NCBI GenBank assembly: GCA_021790715.1
Contig: JAJYGK010000063.1
Location: 1 to 5,931, forward strand
DNA from: Chloroflexota bacterium
Lineage (GTDB): Bacteria > Chloroflexota > Limnocylindria > Limnocylindrales > CSP1-4
Direction: 5' to 3'
Length of the DNA stretch: 5,931 bases
Shown: piece after piece, positions 1-5,706 of the stretch
Numbering within the stretch: the stretch's first letter is position 1
Layout: each line of letters begins with the position of its first letter
The notes under the pieces: generated by a model
Told to the model about the DNA's origin: nothing
Seen by the model: only the letters and a program-made list of their open reading frames with translations
Databases searched by the model: none
Program-made: the position numbers and the translations under genes

Positions 1-134
1 CGCCGGACGAGGATCCCGAGCGCTGGACCGAGCCCTCCTTCGCGCCCCGCGAGGTCCCCGACTGGAGACCCGCGGACGAGCCGGCCACCGAGCCGGGTCT
101 GCCGGAGGAGGAGCGGCTGCCGGAGGCCGCGTGA
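1..134 (+). CDS. 3' end of an unrecognised plus-strand gene with an acidic, proline-rich C-terminus
   Basis: The window opens inside a plus-strand reading frame (first full codon at base 3) that runs 43 codons to a TGA at 132-134. The visible tail is rich in Pro, Glu, Asp and Arg, with two Trp residues, and ends LPEEERLPEAA. Almost every third codon position is G or C, as in the recognised genes here, which supports a real coding frame. I do not recognise a family. Such a tail looks like a disordered, negatively charged C-terminus rather than a folded domain. The gene converges on dtd with about 52 nt between the two stops, so it is not part of the minus-strand operon. Its N-terminal part lies outside the window and would decide its identity. 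Confidence 0.6.
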   Translation, partial: PDEDPERWTEPSFAPREVPDWRPADEPATEPGLPEEERLPEAA

Positions 135-167
135 TCAAGCCCGACGCGCGGGGCCCGGGACACACCG

Positions 168-180
168 GCCGCGTGGCGGC
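168..180. terminator. Small hairpin between convergent stop codons; weak terminator candidate
   Basis: A perfect 5-bp stem with a 3-nt loop (GCCGC-GTG-GCGGC) lies in the 52-nt gap between the plus-strand stop at 134 and the dtd stop at 187. Both flanking genes end here, so a bidirectional terminator is expected. No T-tract follows on either strand, so this is not a canonical intrinsic terminator. Short GC stems are common by chance in DNA of this composition. Confidence 0.2.
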
Positions 181-186
181 AGGCCG

Positions 187-642
187 TCAGGGGCGGCCGC
201 TCTCGGCGCTGTCCAGCCAGATCGTGAACGGCCCCTCGTTGGTCAGCTCGACCTCCATCCGTGCGCCGAAGACGCCCCCGCCGACCCGTACGCCGAGATC
301 CTCGAGGGCGGCCACGTACACCTCGTAGAGCCGCTGACCGACGTCGGGCGTCGCCGCGCGCAGGAACGAGGGGCGGCGCCCGCGGCTCGTGTCCGCGTAC
401 AACGTGAACTGGCTGACCGCCAGCACCGCGCCGCCGACGTCGAGGAGCGAGCGGTTCGTGCGGCCCTCGTCGTCGGCGAAGATGCGCAGCTCGACGGTCC
501 GGCGAGCCATCGAGCGGGCCACCTCGGCCGTGTCGCCGTGGCCGACGCCGACGAGCGCGACGAGACCAGCGCCGATCCGCCCCGTCGCCTCGCCGTCGAC
601 GCGGACCTCGGCGCGGCTCACGCGCTGCAGCAGCAGTCGCAT
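187..642 (-). CDS. dtd: D-aminoacyl-tRNA deacylase (DTD)
   Basis: This 151-residue protein has the normal DTD length and aligns end to end with the bacterial family from memory. It hydrolyses the ester bond of D-aminoacyl-tRNAs (and glycine wrongly loaded on tRNA-Ala), so D-amino acids stay out of translation; it is a cytosolic homodimer. The N-terminus MRLLLQRVSRAEV is typical. The two signature motifs are present: SQFTLY at residues 77-82 and the Gly-cisPro motif NEGPFT at 135-140, with G137-P138. The usual form of the second motif is NxGPxT, so Glu136 and Phe139 are mild variants. The ATG at 642-640 overlaps the upstream PAP2 stop as TGATG, and no strong Shine-Dalgarno sequence is visible, so translation is probably coupled. 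It is the last gene of the minus-strand cluster. Confidence 0.95.
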   Translation of the reverse strand: MRLLLQRVSRAEVRVDGEATGRIGAGLVALVGVGHGDTAEVARSMARRTVELRIFADDEGRTNRSLLDVGGAVLAVSQFTLYADTSRGRRPSFLRAATPDVGQRLYEVYVAALEDLGVRVGGGVFGARMEVELTNEGPFTIWLDSAESGRP

Positions 643-1880
643 CAGCGCCCGACCAGGCCGGTCGCCCCGGCCGACAGCCCGACCAGCACGAGGGCGGCCG
701 GGATCGCGTACTCCAGCGAGCCGGCGGCCGTCCCGCGCGACGCCAGCGCGGCCACGAGCACCGCGCCGACGACGGCGACGATCGCACCGGCGACGACGCG
801 TCGCCAGTGGACCTGCGAGCGCCACGCGAACGTCAGCTGACCGACGCGCACGCCCGGCCCGGCCGGACTCGCCTCCCCCAGCGAGTCGTCGCGCGCCCTG
901 TCGAGCAGGCCCCGGAACCAGCCCGGCGCGTGGGCGACGAGCGCGTAGGAGGCGCCGGCGTACGCGACGCCGGCGATCGCATCGGTCACGTAGTGGTCCC
1001 CCAGGTACACGATCGAGAAGACGACGAGCAGGAAGTACCCGAACACGGCCCACCCGACGCGGCCGAAGCCCCGCCTCGCGAACAGGAAGGCCAGGAACGG
1101 GAACGCGGCATGCAGCGAGGGGAACGCCGCGACGGGGTCCGGGCCGATGTCGTAGAAGGTGTACGTGTAGATGTAGTGGCCGTTGAATCCCATCCAGGAC
1201 GCCAGCTCGTCGAAGCCGACAGGTTTGAGGTACTGGATGAGCGGCCGGCCGTCGGGTCCGTTGAGGAAGCCGTGCTGGGCCGCCCACCACGGCGGTGCCG
1301 TCGGCACGAACAGGAACGTCACGAAGCCGGCGATGCACAGCACGATGAGCGCGGCGACGAAGTCGTAGAAGAGCGCGCGTCGCTTCAGCCACAGCAGGAA
1401 GCCGACCGCGAGCGGCAGCGGGAAGTGCAGGAAGTAGACGATCGTCGCGCCCATCGCGACGAGGTCGGGCCCGGTCGCGGGATGGAACCAGCCCTGCAGC
1501 CACTGGGTGGGCAGCCGCCCGAGCCCGATGAGACGGTCGATCGCGATCACGTCGGTCACGTGCACGGCCATCCCGAAGTCGTCGGCGAACCCGCGCAGGA
1601 GCTCGTAGGCGAAGAAGAGCGCGATGAACGGGATCCAGTCGCGGAAGAACAGGCGTCCCCGCCCGAGCACCACCGCCGCCAGCCCGAACCCGATCAGCAG
1701 GAGGTCGGGCGTGACGCCGATCCCCTTCGCGATCATGAGCCCGCTGATGATCGCGACGTAGGCCAGGACGGCGATCAGCAGGATGCGCTGGTTGCGCGCC
1801 CCGAGGTCGGCGACCGCCTCCGTCGCGGGCGCGGCGCCGTCGCCGGCGGCCCCGGCGCGCGGCTCGCTGGGCCCCCTCAC
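642..1880 (-). CDS. PAP2-superfamily integral membrane phosphatase/phosphotransferase, Aur1-like type
   Basis: This is a 412-residue multi-pass membrane protein. Hydrophobic segments are visible near residues 33-53, 58-74, 82-97, 143-164, 171-193, 255-270, 276-294, 298-318, 362-380 and 388-408. PAP2 catalytic motifs are clear: PSLHA at 254-258 and GDHYVTD at 294-300. These give the expected nucleophilic/acid-base set His257, His296 and Asp300. An upstream IDRLIGLGRLPTQWL stretch (114-128) and TAPPWW (194-199) are features of the Aur1/inositol-phosphotransferase-like PAP2 branch, which lacks the KxxxxxxRP motif of classical phosphatidate phosphatases. The likely substrate is a lipid phosphate or phospholipid headgroup, but which one cannot be read from sequence. 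Residues 1-30 form a polar, probably cytosolic N-terminus. The GTG start at 1880 shares a GTGA overlap with the rpe-like stop, and the stop overlaps dtd. The frame stays open upstream, but that part lies inside rpe and is discarded. Confidence 0.88.
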   Translation of the reverse strand: MRGPSEPRAGAAGDGAAPATEAVADLGARNQRILLIAVLAYVAIISGLMIAKGIGVTPDLLLIGFGLAAVVLGRGRLFFRDWIPFIALFFAYELLRGFADDFGMAVHVTDVIAIDRLIGLGRLPTQWLQGWFHPATGPDLVAMGATIVYFLHFPLPLAVGFLLWLKRRALFYDFVAALIVLCIAGFVTFLFVPTAPPWWAAQHGFLNGPDGRPLIQYLKPVGFDELASWMGFNGHYIYTYTFYDIGPDPVAAFPSLHAAFPFLAFLFARRGFGRVGWAVFGYFLLVVFSIVYLGDHYVTDAIAGVAYAGASYALVAHAPGWFRGLLDRARDDSLGEASPAGPGVRVGQLTFAWRSQVHWRRVVAGAIVAVVGAVLVAALASRGTAAGSLEYAIPAALVLVGLSAGATGLVGR

Positions 1881-2815
1881 AGGGTCTCGTCTTCCTCGGC
1901 GAAGCCGAGCCCGAAGCGCTTCCGCGTGAAGACCTCCGCCGACGACGGCACCATCACCACGCGCTGCGCATCGACCCCCGGCACGTAGGGCCCGGTCCGC
2001 AGCACGAGCGTGGGGATCCCGGCCCGTTCGATCGTCCGGCTCAGCTCGTCCGCGTCGGCATGCGCCAGCGTCGCCACGATCGACCACGCGTCGCGCGGGA
2101 TGGGCGGCTCGCCCCGGCCGATCTCCCGCGTCCAGCCCTCGTCGGCGAGGGCCTTGACCAGCCGGATCTCGCGCGCGATGTCGTGGCCGCGCTGGAAGAG
2201 GGCGGACCCGACGATCAGGATGTCGGCGCCGAGACCGCCCACCACGTCCGCCGTCTCGCGCCCGATGCCGCCCTCGACATGGACCTCCCACCCGTGGGGC
2301 CGGGTCGCGAACAGCTCGCGCGCCTCGCCCACCTTGCCGGCCAGCTCACGGCGGAACCGCTGGCCGGGCGCGGCGGGATCGACCAGCAGCACGAGCGCGA
2401 TGTCGATCTGGCCGGCGAACGGCGCGAGGGCGGCCACCGGCGTCCCGAGGTTGACGGCAAGGCCGGGCGCGAGCCCCGCGTGGCGGATCCTGCCGAGCGC
2501 CTCGCGCAGGGCGTCGGGCGGCTCCGGGGCCTCGATGTGCAGCGTGATCGAGTCAGCGCCGGCCGAGACGAGTCCCTCCACCAGGGCCGACGGCCGGTCG
2601 ACGAGGAGGTGGACGTCGAGCGGCAGCCGCGTGAGCCGGCGGAGCGCCCGCACGACGTCGGCGCCGAACGTGAGCTGGGGCACGAAGTGCCCGTCCATCA
2701 CGTCGAGGTGCAGGCGATCGGCGCCGGCCCGTTCGAGCTTGCGCACGACGCGATAGAGGTTGCCGAAGTCCGCCTCGAGCAGGCCCGCCGCCAGCCGCGC
2801 GCGACCGTTGCTCAC
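1877..2815 (-). CDS. Ribulose-phosphate 3-epimerase-family protein, diverged, with extra C-terminal domain
   Basis: Residues 1-225 of this 312-residue protein form a ribulose-phosphate epimerase TIM barrel. Visible landmarks are LEADF (13-17), LHLDVMDGHFVP (35-46, with metal ligands His36 and Asp38), LDVHL (66-70, His69) and GADILIVGSALF (196-207). Canonical Rpe interconverts ribulose-5-P and xylulose-5-P. Several active-site positions depart from the family: the catalytic Asp of the usual VDGG motif is Glu181 (VEGG), the NPGFGGQ phosphate loop reads DPAAPGQ (146-152), the Ser of PSILSADF is replaced by Gly (about residue 12), and two flanking Met are Leu. Family proteins are usually 215-230 residues; here about 85 more follow in frame, ending AEEDETL. 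The GTG start at 2815 overlaps the rlmN stop as GTGA, with GAGG (2821-2824) 5 nt upstream. Its place after rlmN fits rpe, but the activity is uncertain, so I give no symbol. Confidence 0.85.
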   Translation of the reverse strand: MSNGRARLAAGLLEADFGNLYRVVRKLERAGADRLHLDVMDGHFVPQLTFGADVVRALRRLTRLPLDVHLLVDRPSALVEGLVSAGADSITLHIEAPEPPDALREALGRIRHAGLAPGLAVNLGTPVAALAPFAGQIDIALVLLVDPAAPGQRFRRELAGKVGEARELFATRPHGWEVHVEGGIGRETADVVGGLGADILIVGSALFQRGHDIAREIRLVKALADEGWTREIGRGEPPIPRDAWSIVATLAHADADELSRTIERAGIPTLVLRTGPYVPGVDAQRVVMVPSSAEVFTRKRFGLGFAEEDETL

Positions 2816-4005
2816 GGACGCCTCGCGGCGAGCGCCGCCGCCCCTTCCCGTTCCATCCGGTCGCGCCGGCGGCGCACGGCGCCGGGGGCCGCGAGGCCCG
2901 CCTGCTCGGCCGCCAGCTGCCCGCACGCGGCACCGATCTCGTCGCCGCGGTTCCGCCGCACCGTGACCGGCACGCCGGCGGCGCGGACCTCGCGGGCGAA
3001 GGCATCGACCCGGGCGGCCCCGCTGGGACGCCACTCCGTGTGTGCGACGGGGTTCATCGGGATCAGGTTGACGTGCGCCAGGCGCCCGCGCAGCAGGTCG
3101 CCCACCGCCCCGGCATCCGCGGCGGTGTCGTTGATCCCGTCGATCAGGACGTACTCGTAGCTCACCCGCCGGCCGGTCACGTCCCCGTACCGCGTTGCGG
3201 CCGCGACGACCCCGTCGAGGGGGTAGCGGCGGTTCAGCGGCACCAGGATGTCGCGCAGGTCCGGCCGTGCGGCGTGCAGGGAGATGGCCAGCGTCCAGGC
3301 CGGCCGCATCGCGGTGAGCCGCTCGATCCCGGGGATCACGCCGCTCGTGCTGATCGCGAGGTGCCGGGCACCCAGGCCGAAGCGCGCCGGATCGTCGAGC
3401 GCGTCGGCGGCCGCGATCACCGCGTCGGCGTTGAGGAGCGGCTCCCCCATGCCCATGAAGACCACGTTCGAGATGCGGCGACCCTCCGTGGCGAGACGGC
3501 GCGCCCAGAAGCGCACCTGGTCGACGATCTCCGCCACGTCCAGGTCGCGCCCGAACCCGAGCTCGCCCGTGGCGCAGAAGGGGCACCCGACGGCACAGCC
3601 GGCCTGGCTGGAGATGCACACGGTGGCACGCTCGCGCCGGCCGCCCCGGGGCGGGTACCGCATCAGCACCGATTCGACGAGCCGCCCGTCCGCGAGCCGG
3701 TGCAGCGCCTTCTCGGTCAGGCCGGCGTCGGCCGTGCGGACGGACGTGTCGGCCAGGGTGTCGACGCGAAAGTCACGCTCGAGCGCGGCGCGCAGTCGCG
3801 CGGGGAGCGTGTGCATCTCGGCGGCGCCGGCGGCGAGGCGACCCCAGACGAAGTCGGCGATCTGCCTGGCGCGGTACGGGCGCTCGCCCTGCGCCCCGGC
3901 CCACGCCGCGAGCTCGGCGGGTGCGATGCCGGCAATCCCCGGTCGCTCGTCGAGCGGCGGGGTGGAGGGCGCGGCGAGGGAGGGCAGCAGGCGACCGTCG
4001 CGCAT
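2812..4005 (-). CDS. rlmN: Dual-specificity 23S rRNA/tRNA adenine-C2 methyltransferase RlmN (radical SAM)
   Basis: This 397-residue radical-SAM enzyme methylates C2 of A2503 in 23S rRNA and A37 in a subset of tRNAs, which tunes peptidyl-transferase fidelity. The 4Fe-4S-binding CxxxCxxC motif is Cys137, Cys141 and Cys144. The two additional mechanistic cysteines are both present: Cys130, seven residues before the cluster, and Cys361 in GDEIGAACGQL, the one transiently methylated in E. coli RlmN. GMGEPL (185-190) and the PYRARQIADFVW segment (43-54) are further hallmarks. The related Cfr proteins share the cysteines, but this operon position and the overall sequence favour RlmN. The ATG at 4005 lies 6 nt after the fmt stop. 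No good Shine-Dalgarno sequence is visible, so coupling to fmt is likely. The first 15-20 residues are unconserved, so the true start could be a little downstream. In Firmicutes rlmN follows rsmB in this cluster; here rsmB is absent. Confidence 0.95.
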   Translation of the reverse strand: MRDGRLLPSLAAPSTPPLDERPGIAGIAPAELAAWAGAQGERPYRARQIADFVWGRLAAGAAEMHTLPARLRAALERDFRVDTLADTSVRTADAGLTEKALHRLADGRLVESVLMRYPPRGGRRERATVCISSQAGCAVGCPFCATGELGFGRDLDVAEIVDQVRFWARRLATEGRRISNVVFMGMGEPLLNADAVIAAADALDDPARFGLGARHLAISTSGVIPGIERLTAMRPAWTLAISLHAARPDLRDILVPLNRRYPLDGVVAAATRYGDVTGRRVSYEYVLIDGINDTAADAGAVGDLLRGRLAHVNLIPMNPVAHTEWRPSGAARVDAFAREVRAAGVPVTVRRNRGDEIGAACGQLAAEQAGLAAPGAVRRRRDRMEREGAAALAARRP

Positions 4006-4011
4006 GGGCGC

Positions 4012-5019
4012 TCATGGTAGCGCCGCCCCGCCGACACGGCTGCCGACGAGGCCGGGGTGACCTCGACGGAGGTCCGCGGCGCTCATGCGCCGCTTTCCCG
4101 CCAGCTGGACCTCCTCGAGGCGCAGCCAGCCGTCCGCGACGAGGACGGCCAGGCCGTCGCCATCAGGTGCGATCCGCCCGAGTGCGTCGGGCTCGCTCCG
4201 CACACCCGCCCCATCGATGGCAAGCGCCCGCGCGCGCCACACGACCAGCCGGCCGTCGGCCGTCTCGAGCCACGTCCCCGGCCAGGGCTGGAAGGCGCGC
4301 ACCTGCCGCTCGAGCGACGAGGCATCACGGGTCGGATCGAGGCGCCCCTGCTCCCGCCGGAGGGGACGGGTCAGCGTCGCGCCCTGCGACGGCTGCGGAT
4401 GGGGCGCCAGGCGGCCCGCCAGCCAGTCGGGGAGCGCGGCCCGAAGCAGCGCCGCCGCCTCGACGGCGAGCGCCGCCTCCAGCTCCGGCGCCGTCTCCGT
4501 GCCGTCGAGCGGGACGGCGACCTGCGCCACCAGCGGTCCGGTGTCGAGGCCCTCGTCCATCACCATCAGGCTGACGCCCGCCTGCCGGTCCCCAGCCAGG
4601 ATCGTGGCCGGGACGGGCGTCGCGCCGCGGTGTCTCGGCAGCAGCGAGGGGTGGAGGTTCAGCGCGCCGTGCGCCGGAGCGCTCAGCAGTGCCCCCGGGA
4701 CGATCTGCCCGTAGTCGGCCAGCACGAGCAGCGTCGCCCCCAGCGCGAGCACCTCGGAGATCGCGGACTCGCTCCGCAGTCGCGGGGGCCGGAGGACCGG
4801 TCCGAGCCCGAGGCTCTCCGCGCGCATGTCGACCGGCGAACGGCGCAGGCGCTCCCCCCTCCCCGCCGGCCGCGGCGGCGCGGTGACGACCCCGACGATC
4901 CGCACCCCGGGCGCGGACGCCAGGGCGTCGAGGATCGGGACGGCGAACGAACCGGCGCCGAGAAAGACGGCCGGCTCGGCATGTGAGACCGGGTCGCGGG
5001 GCCCCGAACCGTCCGTCAC
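4012..5019 (-). CDS. fmt: Methionyl-tRNA formyltransferase
   Basis: This 335-residue enzyme transfers a formyl group from 10-formyl-tetrahydrofolate to Met-tRNA(fMet), producing the bacterial initiator tRNA. The N-terminal Rossmann-like formyltransferase domain covers about residues 15-200. GAGSFAVPILDAL (21-33) and PRPAGRGERL (49-58) are typical. The catalytic set is Asn121 and His123 in NLHPSLLPRHRGATP and Asp159 in MDEGLDTGP. The C-terminal tRNA-binding beta-barrel domain (about 215-330) ends with the usual AGKRRMSAADLRRG (307-320). Length is slightly above the common 310-320 because about 14 residues precede the first strand. The GTG start at 5019 is chosen because AGGAGG lies exactly 8 nt upstream and no other good start is close. 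It follows def after 52 nt, the classic def-fmt pairing, and rlmN follows after 6 nt. Confidence 0.96.
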   Translation of the reverse strand: MTDGSGPRDPVSHAEPAVFLGAGSFAVPILDALASAPGVRIVGVVTAPPRPAGRGERLRRSPVDMRAESLGLGPVLRPPRLRSESAISEVLALGATLLVLADYGQIVPGALLSAPAHGALNLHPSLLPRHRGATPVPATILAGDRQAGVSLMVMDEGLDTGPLVAQVAVPLDGTETAPELEAALAVEAAALLRAALPDWLAGRLAPHPQPSQGATLTRPLRREQGRLDPTRDASSLERQVRAFQPWPGTWLETADGRLVVWRARALAIDGAGVRSEPDALGRIAPDGDGLAVLVADGWLRLEEVQLAGKRRMSAADLRRGHPGLVGSRVGGAALP

Positions 5020-5027
5020 GGGTCGCG

Positions 5028-5033
5028 CCTCCT
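5028..5033 (-). promoter_or_regulatory. Strong Shine-Dalgarno sequence for fmt
   Basis: The minus strand reads AGGAGG, a perfect anti-16S match, followed by 8 nt and then the GTG at 5019-5017. It fixes the GTG as the fmt start and is the best ribosome binding site in the window. The genes further downstream rely on overlaps instead, which suggests fmt is where ribosomes load efficiently. Confidence 0.8.
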
Positions 5034-5044
5034 GCGGCGCACGT

Positions 5045-5066
5045 GCCCGGTCCGCGACGGCCGGGC
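5045..5066 (-). other. Hairpin in the def-fmt gap
   Basis: A perfect 6-bp inverted repeat, GCCCGG and CCGGGC with a 10-nt spacer, fills the 52-nt gap between def and fmt. It starts only 5 nt after the def stop and ends 11 nt before the fmt Shine-Dalgarno sequence. No T-run follows, so it is not a canonical terminator. It could protect an mRNA end or modulate readthrough, or be chance in GC-rich DNA. Confidence 0.3.
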
Positions 5067-5071
5067 TCGAG

Positions 5072-5596
5072 TCATCCGACGAGCGTCGGCAGCTCCGCGC
5101 CCTCGGGCTGCTCCTCGGCCGATTCCTCCGACGCGCCGACCGAGATCAGTTCGTCGAGCGAGGCCAGGTAGTCGATGTACAGCTTGCCGTGCAGGTGGTC
5201 GATCTCGTGCTGCATGGCACGCGCCAGGTAACCCACGCCGGCCACCTTGATCCGGCGCCCGAGGCGGTTCTGCGCCACCACCCAGATGCGCTCGCGGCGC
5301 GTCACGTAGGCCGCGTACCCGGGGATGCTCAGGCAGCCCTCCAGGTCGCGGTCGTCGCCGCTGCTGCGCACGATCGTCGGGTTCACCAACTCGTGGAGCT
5401 GCCCCTCGACCTCGACCACGCAGGCCTGCAGCGCGACGCCCAGCTGCGGGGCGGCCAGGCCCACGCCGGGCGCGTGACGCATCGTGTCTGTCAGGTCGTC
5501 GAGCAGCTCGTGCAGGTACTTGCCGAAGCTGTCGACGGGCTCGCCCTTCAGGCGGAGCCGGGGATCGCCGAGGAGGACGATGGGCTTCACACTCAT
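5072..5596 (-). CDS. def: Peptide deformylase
   Basis: This 174-residue metalloenzyme removes the N-formyl group from nascent proteins, completing the cycle begun by Fmt. All three family motifs are present: GVGLAAPQLG (44-53), EGCLSIPG (86-93) and QHEIDHLHG (129-137). Metal ligands are Cys88, His130 and His134, and the general base is Glu131. The motif spelling and length suit an active enzyme. Instead of the basic C-terminal helix found in many homologues, the last 25 residues are acidic (ASEESAEEQPEGAE) and look disordered. The ATG at 5596 is chosen because it gives the usual N-terminus, ending in GDPRLR. The frame is open upstream to about 5812 but that region overlaps priA and repeats. 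No strong Shine-Dalgarno sequence precedes the ATG; a TATCCT box 9 nt upstream raises the possibility of a leaderless transcript. Confidence 0.96.
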   Translation of the reverse strand: MSVKPIVLLGDPRLRLKGEPVDSFGKYLHELLDDLTDTMRHAPGVGLAAPQLGVALQACVVEVEGQLHELVNPTIVRSSGDDRDLEGCLSIPGYAAYVTRRERIWVVAQNRLGRRIKVAGVGYLARAMQHEIDHLHGKLYIDYLASLDELISVGASEESAEEQPEGAELPTLVG

Positions 5597-5605
5597 GGTG
5601 CCCGC

Positions 5606-5611
5606 AGGATA
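5606..5611 (-). promoter_or_regulatory. Possible -10 promoter element for def (leaderless candidate)
   Basis: The minus strand reads TATCCT, which fits the TANNNT pattern of actinobacterial -10 boxes. Its end is 9 nt before the def ATG. Transcription starting seven bases downstream would begin at an A (position 5599) only 3 nt before the ATG, giving an almost leaderless mRNA. This would fit the lack of a Shine-Dalgarno sequence. No convincing -35 box is present, so this is a weak call. Confidence 0.3.
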
Positions 5612-5636
5612 GCGGAATCGCCGCTCCGCGGCCTCG

Positions 5637-5652
5637 GCCGCCTCCCGGCGGC
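5637..5652 (-). terminator. GC hairpin in the priA-def gap; weak terminator candidate
   Basis: A perfect 6-bp stem with a 4-nt loop (GCCGCC-GGGA-GGCGGC on the minus strand) lies 54 nt after the priA stop and 40 nt before def. It lacks a following T-tract. Together with the possible -10 box downstream, it could separate priA transcription from that of the def operon, but GC-rich DNA produces such stems often. Confidence 0.25.
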
Positions 5653-5657
5653 GCGCG

Positions 5658-5699
5658 ATCGGCTCCGCGCGACCGGCTCCGCGCGGTCGGCTCCGCGCG
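5658..5699. repeat. Three tandem copies of a 14-bp unit between priA and def
   Basis: Three head-to-tail copies of a 14-bp unit lie at 5658-5671, 5672-5685 and 5686-5699. All share the 12-base core CGGCTCCGCGCG; the first two bases differ (AT, AC, GT). The array begins 7 nt after the priA stop and is wholly non-coding. Each unit contains the self-complementary CGCGCG or GCGCGC. Its role is unknown: slippage-prone spacer or protein-binding sites are both possible. Confidence 0.75.
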
Positions 5700-5706
5700 G
5701 TCCCGC

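Noticed and set aside
131..328. Short plus-strand frame beginning at the left gene's stop codon
   Set aside because: Most of it lies opposite the conserved C-terminus of dtd, and no family features are visible.
807..1988. Long plus-strand open frame opposite the PAP2 gene
   Set aside because: It is antisense to a gene with clear PAP2 motifs, and its product is a low-complexity, Arg/Glu/Asp-rich string with no recognisable family. It is a shadow caused by high GC.
1881..2291. Upstream extension of the PAP2 reading frame
   Set aside because: The frame is open, but it overlaps the conserved Rpe-like coding region and reads as Arg-rich low-complexity sequence. The GTG at 1880 with its 4-nt overlap is the sensible start.
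2590..2815. Possible frameshift or pseudogene explanation for the unusual Rpe-like active site
   Set aside because: The frame is continuous, the flanking barrel motifs stay in register, and GC3 is as high as in the neighbours, so the changes look like real substitutions.
2060..3160. Long plus-strand open frame opposite rpe-like and rlmN
   Set aside because: It spans the opposite strand of two recognised genes and their junction, with biased charged composition and no motif.
2816..3619. Upstream extension of the Rpe-like reading frame
   Set aside because: It lies within rlmN and has no conserved content. The GTG at 2815 has a GAGG sequence 5 nt upstream and the usual family N-terminus follows.
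3040..4020. Long plus-strand open frame opposite rlmN
   Set aside because: It is the antisense shadow of a gene with all RlmN catalytic cysteines.
4057..4986. Long plus-strand open frame opposite fmt
   Set aside because: It is the antisense shadow of fmt; the product is Arg-rich and unlike any protein I know.
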